This document shows, in pieces, positions 12,801 through 24,500 of a stretch of DNA of 64,000 bases. Numbering within the stretch: position 1 is the first letter of the stretch; the number at the start of each line of letters is the position of its first letter. Under the pieces are notes generated by a model. That model did not search any database, was not told the DNA's origin, and saw only the letters and a program-made list of their open reading frames with translations. Where the stretch lies: the NCBI GenBank assembly GCA_011033025.1, contig WFMF01000183.1:186001-250000 (forward strand). The letters are read 5' to 3'. Made by a program: the position numbers and the translations under genes. Origin of the DNA: Beroe forskalii. Lineage: Eukaryota; Ctenophora; Nuda; Beroida; Beroidae.

Positions 12801-13591
12801 TTGCGAGTAAGACGTCAGGCGATCATGAAGCACCCTACTCCGAGCGCTTGCAGCATCATGTTGCAGCAGCAAAGCTGCGAGTACGCTAAGAAACTGCAGA
12901 CAGTTTCCTATGATGTGAACAAGGAGCAACTCTTACTGACGATGGGAGAAAAGGTAAGAGTTGCTCTGCTTGGGTCATCCAATGGTGCTTTGGTGTTTCG
13001 CGGTGGATAGAGAGGGAGTGTGATTGGGAACATCAATGCTTCCATGGATCGCTGCATAAGGTTTCAAAGTGTATAAGTATTCAAGCTGTTTCGAATTGAC
13101 ATCCCTTCAGGTGATGTCTAAGTTCAGCGAGCTCTCTGAGACTATGTTCAAAAGACATGAACAGGAGGCGGACACTTTGTACGCTACTCAGCGCTTCAAC
13201 TGGGTCAACCACATCCACCAACATGGTCTCTACGACATGCCCATTTTAGGTAACATGCTCCGTTGCTTACTGGGTTGGCAACGTCTCCTTATTTCACGTT
13301 AATTGTTCGAACGGAACATTTCATCGGAGCGGGATATACTTGGACATCCCCACATCCTGGGCGCAAGGACATACACCCCCAATTGGATATCGAAAAAAAA
13401 GCAAGAGGGGTTAAATGGAATTCTCATTATCCCTGAGCAAGATGTAATTATGATAATTAGCAAATGACAGGGTGCTCGCCGCAGGTAACATTGACCTGTG
13501 GGTTGACAAGGTGGAGGTGAGCCGGCTGAAACCCCTCGTCGAGTACTACGACGAACACGACCCCTCGGACAGCGACGACTCCAACAGATAG
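6814..13591 (+). CDS. ANKRD11/ANKRD12-like protein, C-terminal exons
   Basis: Exons: about 6814-7071, 7481-7638, 8479-8665, 12768-12953, 13111-13249 and 13485-13591 (TAG). All phases agree (0, 2, 0, 0, 1). The last three exons encode LLLQHEQSMLRVRRQA, then PTPSACSIML, then RHEQEADTLYATQRFNW. This matches the order of the conserved C-terminal segment of ANKRD11/ANKRD12 (EQ-x-LRV, P-SAC-MLL, R-x-HEA-AL-A-QR-W). In vertebrates these nuclear ankyrin-repeat cofactors act in chromatin regulation. The protein ends in an acidic tail (DEHDPSDSDDSNR). The first exon is charged and Glu/Lys-rich with Thr-Asp repeats. The exons at 7481 and 8479 are not diagnostic, and the 6814 exon could belong to the TUT-like gene. 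No ankyrin repeats are visible. Confidence 0.6.
7655..8395 (+). repeat. 16-18-bp CAGGGGTTAGTCAGGGTA minisatellite
   Basis: G-rich, T-rich units of the type caggggttagtcagggta repeat dozens of times with frequent indels. The tract fills the intron from shortly after the donor at 7639 nearly to the acceptor at 8478. Isolated units recur to about 9760, some inside the LINE. Confidence 0.85.
9119..9210 (+). repeat. 28-bp triplication
   Basis: Three head-to-tail copies of ttcaccactttggcgcctgtttggcagg lie in the intron between exons 8479-8665 and 12768-12953. No function is evident. Confidence 0.85.
9470..11774 (+). mobile_element. 5'-truncated LINE (CR1/jockey-like RT end) copy 1
   Basis: Broken frames show the end of a non-LTR reverse transcriptase: YCRWGIEVN near 9530, ALYGAPIW near 9840, and YPLIYQAIRLTLNYFKR near 10035. 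A C-terminal zinc-type segment follows, with ARICSWCNTSM and INDCDLYGSLRNKL (10545-10670). The 3' end has a perfect hairpin AACCAAC-GTTA-GTTGGTT (11701-11718) and a tail of aaaccttgt repeats. It is inactive, with several frameshifts and stops. The insertion lies in an intron of the ANKRD-like gene. Confidence 0.85.
11776..12745 (+). repeat. CACCCCTCTAACACTCCCC pyrimidine-rich minisatellite
   Basis: Units of about 17-20 bp (caccccTCTtacactaccc and variants) run from the LINE tail almost to the acceptor at 12767. The strand is nearly all C/T/A. The copies mix two variant families (tctaacac and tcttacac). Confidence 0.85.
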
Positions 13592-15530
13592 CACGTGAAC
13601 AGGGTACAATTGCAGGAATTTGTCGCTGTATTATGTGTGATTTTAATCTTTGTTTATGGGAAAAGGGGCCTCCAGCGCCCTTGTCATGTCGGACCATCTA
13701 CGAGATCAGCTGACTTGACTGCCCTGCCAATTACAACGGACACACCAACCGCCCTCTCCTCGTCAGAATGAAGGAACACGAGAGATGCTACAGACTCAGG
13801 AACGTAGTTAGAGACAGAACAGACAGAGTGAAATCTGCTCCCGTACCAACAGAAACAACATCGCCTGGAACTATATTCCCAATTCCCTCCCGCTCCCACT
13901 TAGACAAGCGGCAATCACTACGAGACCCCCCCCATGAACAGACAGTGCTCCGAAGTGCAGTCCACTTTGGGACCCTATCATCCCTAGGATCTCATCCACT
14001 TCCAAGACTACGGACTCAGGAAATAGGAATCCTCTTCCCTAACTACTGACACCCTCCTTTCTTCCTGACAACTCTCCTTGTTTTTATTATTTTTATGGAT
14101 ATCAGATATTAAATTGATTTCTCGTCAGTCGTCACCAGCTCCCGCTTGAAACAACTCACTTATAACTTTATAGCTGCTACGTGTGTCCATCGGTAGAAAG
14201 GGTGTAGAAAGGGTTGTTAAAACCCCATAATAATGATTGAAAACTCTTTTAGTGGATTAGCAGCTGTTCTAGCACTCGAAATAGATAGTAAGCAGTTTTC
14301 CTCAAGTTAAAACTGTGTGTGGTTGTGCCTCACAATCCTTTTTACTATTCCAGAGGTGAGGGAAAGCTACCTTCTCTAACCACCGTTATCTATACCAGAC
14401 ATTTTACTTGGGTAGGAAAGGTTAGTTGGTTATGGCTTCACTGAGATTATATTATTTTCTGTATCAAAGTTCAAACTATGTTAGTATTTGAGGATGTGCA
14501 TCCGTTCCTTTGGAGCAAGAAATCAGACTAATTGATATGTGTAATTTATGTTAGGTTTTTGAACTAATATTGGGGCTTATATCAATTGATATGTAAGTAT
14601 GTTTTTGTTTGCTATGTATTGAGAAATCATCGAGATTGTAGATAATATCATTCGCAGAATGTGAGATCTCTTAGTTTCCTTCATGCAACAGAAAACCACC
14701 TCTGACGAAACATTCGGGGTGTACAGTGTACAGTGTAGTGTACAATCTACATTGTACAGTGTACACTGTACAGTTTAAAATGTACAGTTTACAATGTACA
14801 GTGTGCAATGTACAGTGTTCAATGTACAGTTTACAATGTACAGTGTTCAATGTACAGTTTACAATGTACAGTGTACAAAGTACAGTTTACAATGTACAGT
14901 GTACAAAGTACAGTGTACAATGTACAGTTTACAGTGTACAGTGTACAATGTACAGTGTATAATGTGCAGTGTACAATGTACAGTGTACAATGTACAGTTT
15001 ACAATGTACAGTGTACAATGTACAGTTTACAATGTACAGTGTACACTGTACAGTGTACAATGTACAGTGTACATCACCTCTCTAATTCAAACCCATTCTC
15101 TGGAGAGTACACATGTCAAATTCTTAGTGCAAAAATATCGGTTGTCAATGTCAACTAAAAGCCAGTGTACAATGTGCAGTTTAACAATAGAACACAATAT
15201 GGTTTTTAACGTACAGTTTACAATGTACAGTGTACAATGTACAGTTTACAATGTACGCAATGTGCTGATTGAAGAGGACGTATTCAACATACAATGTACA
15301 GTGTACAATGTACAGTGTACAATGTACAATTTACAATGTACAGTGTATATGTGATACATCACCTCTCTAATTAAAACTTATTCTCTGGAGAGTGCACACG
15401 TCAAATTCTTGGTGCAAAAATATCTGATTGTCAAGCAACTCCAACTAAAAGTCCAGATACTCAGACATTCACATATTATTATCCAATATTTGTATAACTC
15501 TGCTCCTGCTCTTACAATCCCCTGACTCAG
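13592..15530. other. Region between ANKRD-like stop and first visible FIBP exon
   Basis: No confident exon is visible. At 13735-13990 one frame reads NNIAWNYIPNSLPLPLRQA, which resembles the WN-LP segment near the end of many LINE polyproteins and may be a decayed LINE remnant. The 5' end of FIBP must lie in or before this region but was not recognised. A GTACA palindromic array occupies 14712-15345. Confidence 0.4.
14712..15345. repeat. Palindromic GTACAGTGTACAAT minisatellite
   Basis: About 13-15-bp units (tgtacagtgtacaa, tgtacagtttacaa) repeat over roughly 630 bp, with two unique interruptions at about 15073-15165 and 15256-15290. The units are built on the palindromes TGTACA and ACTGTACAGT, so either strand can fold into hairpins. 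It lies upstream of the FIBP exon at 15531. Confidence 0.85.
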
Positions 15531-18500
15531 TGGACGGAGCAGTTGACAAACGCTACCAGACAGACCCCACGTGTTCTACATTCGACCGCCGCACTCTCCA
15601 GCTTGACACAGAGGACCAGTATCAGACCTTCAGTCTCCTGGAACCCCTGCTCAAGAAACCTCCCGCACTGGCGACCTCTCCTGTAGTCAACATGCACACT
15701 GACACCATCTTACAGCAGTGAGTAGTCAACATGCACACTGACACCATCTTACAGCAGTGAGTAGTCAACATGCACACTGACACCATCTTACAGCAGTGAG
15801 TAGTCAACATGCACACTGACACCATCTTACAGCAGTGAGTAGTCAACATGCACACTGACACCATCTTACAGCAGTGAGTAGTCAACATGCACACTGACAC
15901 CATCTTACAGCAGTGAGTAGTCAACATGCACACTGACACCATCTTACAGCAGTGAGTAGTCAACATGCACACTGACACCATCTTACAGCAGTGAGTAGTC
16001 AACATGCACACTGACACCATCTTACAGCAGTGAGTAGTCAACATGCACACTGACACCATCTTACAGCAGTGAGTAGTCAACATGCACACTGACACCATCT
16101 TACAGCAGTGAGTAGTCAACATGCACACACACCATCTTACAGCACAACATGACACCATCTTACAGCAGTGAGTAGTCAACATGCACACTGACACCATCTT
16201 ACAGCAGTGAGTAGTCAACATGCACACTGACACCATCTTACAGCAGTGAGTAGTCAACATGCACACTGACACCATCTTACAGCAGTGAGTAGTGAGTAGT
16301 CAACATGCACACTGACACCATCTTACAGCAGTGAGTAGTCAACATGCACACTGACACCATCTTACAGCAGTGAGTAGTCAACATGCACACTGACACCATC
16401 TTACAGCAGTGAGTAGTCAACATGCACACTGACACCATCTTACAGCAGTGAGTAGTCAACATGCACACTGACACCATCTTACAGCAGTGAGTAGTCAACA
16501 TGCACACTGACACCATCTTACAGCAGTGAGTAGTCAATCATGCACACTGACACCATCTTACAGCAGTGAGTAGTCAACATGCACACTGACACCATCTTAC
16601 AGCAGTGAGTAGTCAACATGCACACTGACACCATCTTACAGCAGTGAGTAGTCAACATGCACACTGACACCATCTTACAGCAGTGAGTAGTCAACATGCA
16701 CACTGACACCATCTTACAGCAGTGAGTAGTCAACATGCACACTGACACCATCTTACAGCAGTGAGTAGTCAACATGCACACTGACACCATCTTACAGCAG
16801 TGAGTAGTCAACATGCACACTGACACCATCTTACAGCAGTGAGTAGTCAACATGCACACTGACACCATCTTACAGCAGTGAGTAGTCAACATGCACACTG
16901 ACACCATCTTACAGCAGTGAGTAGTCAACATGCACACTGACACCATCTTACAGCAGTGAGTAGTCAACATGCACACTGACACCATCTTACAGCAGTGAGT
17001 AGTCAACATGCACACTGACACCATCTTACAGCAGTGAGTAGTCAACATGCACACTGACACCATCTTACAGCAGTGAGTAGTCAACATGCACACTGACACC
17101 ATCTTACAGCAGTGAGTAGTCAACATGCACACTGACACCATCTTACAGCAGTGAGTAGTCAACATGCACACTGACACCATCTTACAGCAGTGAGTAGTCA
17201 ACATGCACACTGACACCATCTTACAGCAGTGAGTAGTCAACATGCACACTGACACCATCTTACAGCAGTGAGTAGTCAACATGCACACTGACACCATCTT
17301 ACAGCAGTGAGTAGTCAACATGCACACTGACACCATCTTACAGCAGTGAGTAGTCAACATGCACACTGACACCATCTTACAGCAGTGAGTAGTCAACATG
17401 CACACTGACACCATCTTACAGCAGTGAGTAGTCAACATGCACACTGACACCATCTTACAGCAGTGAGTAGTCAACATGCACACTGACACCATCTTACAGC
17501 AGTGAGTAGTCAACATGCACACTGACACCATCTTACAGCAGTGAGTAGTCAACATGCACACTGACACCATCTTACAGCAGTGAGTAGTCAACATGCACAC
17601 TGACACCATCTTACAGCAGTGAGTAGTCAACATGCACACTGACACCATCTTACAGCAGTGAGTAGTCAACATGCACACTGACACCATCTTACAGCAGTGA
17701 GTAGTCAACATGCACACTGACACCATCTTACAGCAGTGAGTAGTCAACATGCACAGACACCATCTACAGCAGTGATCTCAACATGCACAGCACACCATGA
17801 GTGAGTAGTCAACATGCACACTGACACCATCTTACAGCAGTGAGTAGTCAACATGCACACTGACACCATCTTACAGCAGTGAGTAGTCAACATGCACACT
17901 GACACCATCTTACAGCAGTGAGTAGTCAACATTTACTGACAAATCTTACAGCAGTGAGTAGTCAAAATGCATTGACACCATCTTACAGCAGTGTGTGAGT
18001 AGTCAACATGCACACTGACACCATCTTACAGCAGTGAGTAGTCAACATGCACACTGACACCATCTTACAGCAGTGAGTAGTCACACACTGATACCATCTT
18101 CAAACCAAAACACTGACACCATCTTAAAAGTCAATCAAGAATTCAACCGTGCTACCAACATGCAAATTCACCATCTTACAGACAATAGTAAAGTCACTAA
18201 CTGAACACTTCACTAATTGCCATGGGAATATGAAAAATCCTACGAATCGTCTAAACTATCATTCTATCACGCGTGCAAGAAAAAATTTGCAGAAGAGAAC
18301 CATATTTAGATATATCAAAGGGATTTTCGAAGATATAACACAACCAAATTCAGAATTAGTTCTCACGATCTGGAAATTGAATGAGTGGAAGATACAATAA
18401 AATACCGAGAGAAGCGCGTATTTGTTCATGGTGTAACACATCAATGGGTGTTAACGTGATAGAAGATGAACTTCACGCAATCAATGACTGTGACCTGTAT

Positions 18501-21500
18501 GGTAGCCTGCGCAATAAGCTTATCACGAGACTGAATAAAGCTCCAGGACCTCAATCTGACACGCCTATTGATCAATCTCAACTCAAAGCTAATTTTCACA
18601 CTCTCCTATCACCATATGTCTCCACCAACCATCTTACAATCAGTACTCAACATTCAACGACCATCACACAGCCACTAGTGACGAGGATATCTCACTAAGT
18701 CAAAGACGTGAATATATAATCAACTGCATGTGCACATTTCTATGTCATGTCATTGAAACCAGACGCAAATATATGAACGAGTTAAAGGAAAAAGAGAAAC
18801 GAGCAAACACACTCACTATTTACATAGCAAATGGCATATCACAAAACTAAAATGAAGGTAAAAATGGCGTGTCACAGTCTGTCACCTATGCGCTGATTCA
18901 ATAATTATCATACCTTACACTCACACATTTACATCAGCTCGATTTCACTGCCAAATCAACTATGATGGAGTATCCTGCATAAATGGGCCTCACTTATTCA
19001 CAGCCTATGTCCCAAAAATCGGTAACACCTCAGCATATGTAGAAGTGCCCTATGATAACTTATCATCCTATAACCCTGTGAGAAGACTAATGCAGACAAA
19101 ACAGGTGAACGAAACATTGCGCTGAGAAGTCATTATTCAACCAAACAACTGAAGTGAGCTAATTGAGAAATCACTTAATTATTTTGCATAACTTGAGATT
19201 TAACTGGAAAGTGTGTTATTCATGATGATACAACTGATCTGGTGGGCATCACGAATAGATCCAACAGATCATCTGGTAAATATCATGAGAAAACTTCCTA
19301 TAATCAATCATTTCAATTTGAAAGCAAGAGCTGAATCAATTGGGAAGTGTGGCAATTGTGTACTGACTATTATGGATAGACTGAATATAATCTCATAAAG
19401 CCTTTTATATACAGTTTGAGCGAACTTGAACATGGAAACAATGTGAGTTGATAGTGAATTTACACTTACTTTTTAGAGTTTGAGATCATGATATCAACTG
19501 CGAAAATATGTAACAGGACATGAAATATTTTGAATTAATATAATAAAGGATGTTTGTTGTTTAGTGACTCTGTAAAATATAACAACCAACGTCAGTTGGT
19601 TTTTATTAACATTTAAACCTTGTAAACCTTGTAAAACCTTGTAAACCTGACACCATCTTACAGCAGTGAGTAGTCAACATGCACACTGACACCATCTTAC
19701 TACAGTTAGTAGCAGTATTTGCTATTGAAGAAGGTATTATTCCCTAGACCCTGTGGTAGCCAGGGAGCTCGTGGGACGAGGTCAGAAAATGACAGCTAAG
19801 TTGCGGAAGGACGTGGATTCTATTTCTGAGAAGACGGGGATTCCGCTGAAGAGTTGTCTCCGACAGTACGACAACATCCGCAGGATTTACAAGGTACCTA
19901 ATAGCTGCCAATTTACAAGGTACCCAAATAGCTGCCAATTTACAAGGTACCCAAATAGCTGCCAATTTACAAGGTACCCAAATAGCTGCCAATTTACAAG
20001 GTACCCAAATAGCTGCCAATATACAAGGTATTACAAGGATTTACAAGGTACCCAAATAGCTGCCAATTCTCCCGTGTAATGCAGGGTTCCCTTCTTTGCC
20101 TTTTCGCTCTGCTTTGCAGGGCGCCAGAGCATGCCCTGCTTTCTCAGGACAATTCCAGAAAGGTACCCAAATTGAATGATTTTGTCGCAGGAGGTTGATG
20201 AAAAGGAAGGAAAAGTAGCGCACAACATCCAGAGGTACTACGGTCTTTCCTCCTCCCTCTGTCAACAGTATGCTGCCATCATCTATATCATCGACAACAG
20301 ACTAGGTGTCGCCTCCAGAAAGTAAGAGTGAATATGAAGTAATTTTGACGTCATCAGTAATCTCTAATATGAAGTCGCAAATTCTGTTTCTTTTTACGTC
20401 ACGCAACACGAACGCAGGAGGAAAAAGTGCACGTGCAGATGAATTGCGCGCGCATTCATTTCGGTTAAATGCTGTTTTTATTTCTTTGCTCCGTAATTTT
20501 TGATCTGATTGGAATTATTTGAATTGTAGTGTTTGAAATTTGCATATGTACTGTTTAAAATTCGTGTATTTGCAGGCCAACCGGGCCTGCTAGTCTCACT
20601 TGTAAAGTTGCGTTTTCTGTCTGTTTGTCACGCACTAAGGCAACTCGTGCTCAATGGAAAAAGTGCAGGCGCAGATTAATTGCGCGCTCGTTCATTTTTG
20701 TTTGATTCTGTTTTAGACATGTATTGAATAAGATTCAAAAAGTTGCCATGACACCACTATTTCAGGCTACCTAATCTGCCGTACGCTGGCCTCATTAAGT
20801 GCGTTGTGATCATTATGTCAGTAAGTCAGCTTTCTTATTAATCATGTCATTAGCTACATAATTACTCGTAATCTTGCTGATCTGTAATTACTCAGTCTCT
20901 TGTCGACAGACTCCGAGTAAACCCTGCTTCCAAGGAACTGGAGGAGTAGGAGAGACTGTAGAGAGAGATGTAGCTCTATGATAGTGTAGTGTAATTGCCG
21001 AGCCAATGATAAGTCCGTGTGTAGAAAAGTCCGAAGTAGCACTGTAGTGAAATGTTAGGAATTAGGATACAATGGCCACTGTTCAAAGGCATTAAATACT
21101 GGGGATGCCTGAGTCAGGCCTCGGAAGGTAAAGTGAAATGTCTATGAAGCAATAAGATAGGTACAACTGTGATATGGGCCGTATTGAGGTCCTAGTCTCC
21201 AACACACGTTATCACTCACAACTACCTACCTTCCCTCTCCCCTTTCTGTTTGGAGGTATTGTAAGGGTTAGCAGACGTTAATAACATTTTGAGAGAATGA
21301 AATTAGTGTACTGTGTATACTACCTTTATCCGCACTTTAAAATGTTAAAGTGCCCTGAAATTTGACAGAAATATGTCCACAAAATTTGAGGGAGATGCCC
21401 ACAAATTTAGGGAGATGTCCTCATATTCGAGAAAGATTTCGTCAACAAGGTACCATTACAGGCACAAGGTGCTCCTTCATAATATCACCCGCGCCGGTGT

Positions 21501-24500
21501 GATGGCATCGTGTGCAGTTCTCGCTGTTCACAGCTCACAGCTATTCGGGTTCAATGCTCGGGTGATCCTAAACTTGAAACTGATTCTTTTTTAAAGTTCT
21601 TGGTTTATTAATTTCAACCAATCATCCTTTTAATCGATAATGTGTGGTCCTTGGATAAATATCTATGATCTATCGGTCGTCACGCCGTCACGGAATTCTT
21701 CATTAATATTTTATTGGATGTCAATTTATCAAACATAGAGGCAATTAACAATGAGAAATTTGAGTGCAATCAATGATAAATACCGAAAGAATTGACTTGA
21801 GGGAGGTATGTGATGAAAAGTTTATTTCATTAATTATATCAGAATCTTCCATATTGAAGAATATCAAGTATGAATTACCAATCTTAGATCCCTGTCTTTA
21901 AATCATGTGAAAGAATGGTGTGGTGCAATAGGAACCAGAGAGTGCTGCAATGGTTTCTTTGAACAACAAAGAAAATGTGATGCGTAATGCAAGGGAAATG
22001 GAGCTTTTGGTAATGAAACTGCGCGCCAACTTATGAAAATAATCTGGCCAAATCTGAAAAAAGTTATACAAATTGGTGGAAGCGCGCGCAGAGATTTGGC
22101 ACGTGGACCGAATTTGCCCAGGTGTCATTACATGCGCGCGTTAATTCAAGTACGTTGGAGAGGGAAATAAAGCGCCTGCAGATCCCGGCAAAACGAGGCA
22201 ACGGAATAAACAGCGATTGTGCAATGTGCCGGCAGGCGCAATTCTTGTTTTTATTGTCGTTATTATTCCCTGACAGGAGTGGTGCCCGCTAGGAGAAGGA
22301 GCCTCCGACATGGATATAGACAGATCCTTCTTCAAGGAGCTGCATAGCCTCAAGGATAGAGTTCCTGACACCGTGCTTCACTCTGCCATCAACCAATGCT
22401 CTGAACACCTCAAGAGAGACCACCCTGACCTTCCGAAGATATTCAGTAAGTCCAATGACTCCACCTCCTTCACGCCCACATTTACCTTAACCCCCATTCA
22501 CTCCCCCATTTACTCTAACCCCCGTCACTCCCCCATTTACCCTAACCCCCTTCACTCCCCCATTTACCCTAACCCCATTCACTCATCCATTTACCCTAAC
22601 CCCCTTCACACCCCCATTTACCCTAACCCCCTTCACTCCACCATTTACCCTTACCCCTTCACTCCCCCATTTACCCTAACCCCCTTCACTCCCCCATTTA
22701 CCCTAACCCCCTTCACGCCCCCATTAACCTTAACACCCCTTCACTCCCTCATTAAACCCGAACCACTTCACTCCCCTGTTTACCCTAACCCCCTTCACTC
22801 CCCCATTTACCCTAACCCACTTCACTCCCCCATTTACCCTAACCCCTTCACTCCCCCATTTACCCTAACCCCTTCACTACACCATTTACCCTAACCCCTT
22901 CACTCCACTATTTACCCTAACCCCCTTCACTCCCTCATTTACTCTAACCCTCTTCACTCCCCCATTTACCCTAGCTCCTTCACTCCACTATTTACCCTAA
23001 CCCTTTTCACTCCCCCATTTACCCTAACCCTTTCACTCCCCTGTTTACCCTAAACCCCTTCACTCCTCCGTTTGCCCTAACCCCTTCACTCCACTATTTA
23101 CCCTTACCCCCTTCACTCCCTCATTTACTCTAACCCTCTTCACTCCACTATTTACCCTAACCCCCTTCACTCCCCCATTTACCCTAACCCCCTTCCCTCC
23201 CCCATTTACCCCCTTCACTCCCCCATCCTAACCCCCTTCACTCCCCCATTTACCCTAACCCCTTCACTCCCCCATTTACCCTAACCCCTTCACTCCACTA
23301 TTTACCCTAACCCCCTTCACTCCCTCATTTACTCTAACCCTCTTCACTCCCCCATTTACCCTAGCTCCTTTACTCCACTATTTACCCTAACCCCTTTCAC
23401 TCCCCCATTTACCCTAACCCCTTCACTCCCCTGTTTACCCTGAACCCCTTCACTCCTTCGTTTGCCCTAACCCCTTCACTCCACTATTTACCCTAACCCC
23501 CTTCACTCCCTCATTTACTCTAACCCTCTTCACTCCACTATTTACCCTAACCCCTTCACTCCCCCATTTACCCTAACCCCTTCACTCCCCATTTACCCCC
23601 TTCACTCCCCCATCCTAACCCCTTTACTCCCCCATTTACCCTAACCCCCTTTACTCCCACATTTACCCTAACCCTTCTCAACAGAGTAGTGCCATGGAGC
23701 GCAGGTGCGGGAACATTTTAAAGCACATCACATAAGCAGGAAGGAGAGGCACACGCGGCACGTGCGCCGGCATATAACTAACTCCTCCGCAACAAACGGC
23801 AGTACACACAAACCTATCACATCATAAAAATACACTACAAATACCAATAAATTCCAAACCAGCACAACTCGCCATCAGAGCCATAGAAGTCGATGGTTGT
23901 AGGTTAAGGCCCATGTCGCCACTTACCACAGGGATCAAGGTAGTCAATCTTCGGAGGGGCGCCCCCGACTCAATTAGCATCTGTAAAGATGCTATCATCT
24001 GGCATCCCAGGTAAGGGGTACTAGTCAAACTAGTAGTGCATGCCAGGTGGGTTTCAGAAGAGCTCTCTGCTATGGAGAGCTGCCACCTCTCCACGCGTGG
24101 CGGGGGAGGTGGTCAGTGAACATTGCAAAAAAAACAAAAAAAAAACCCTAACCCCCTTCACTCCCCCATTTACCCTCACCCCCTTCACTCCCTACCCTAA
24201 CCCCCTTCACTCCCTACCCTAACCCCCTTCACTCCCCCATTTACCCTAACCCCCTTCACTCCCCCATTCACCCTAACCCCCTTCACTCCCACATTTACCC
24301 TAACCCCCTTCACTCCCCATTTACCTCACCCCTTCACTCCCTACCCTAACCCCTTCACTCCCCTACCCTAACCCCCTTCACCCCCATTTACCCTAACCCC
24401 TTCACTCCCCCCATTTACCCTAACCCCTTCACTCCCCCATTTACCCTAACCCCTTCACTCTCCCCATTCACCCTAACCCCCTTCACTCCCACATTTACCC

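Noticed and set aside
14726..15354. Plus-strand ORFs of MYSVQCTVYNVQ repeats
   Set aside because: By-product of the GTACA array. It is open in several frames at once, with no splice context or family.
15622..17932. Long minus-strand open frames with a 13-residue repeat (MVSVCMLTTHCCK)
   Set aside because: They arise because the 39-bp satellite unit is a multiple of three without a stop. The plus strand of the first unit is a FIBP exon end, and the frames start and stop at imperfect units.
19753..20079. FIBP exon read through into NSCQFTRYP repeats as coding
   Set aside because: The FIBP frame leaves at the AAG|GTACCT donor and matches the family again at 20191. The repeat is intronic.
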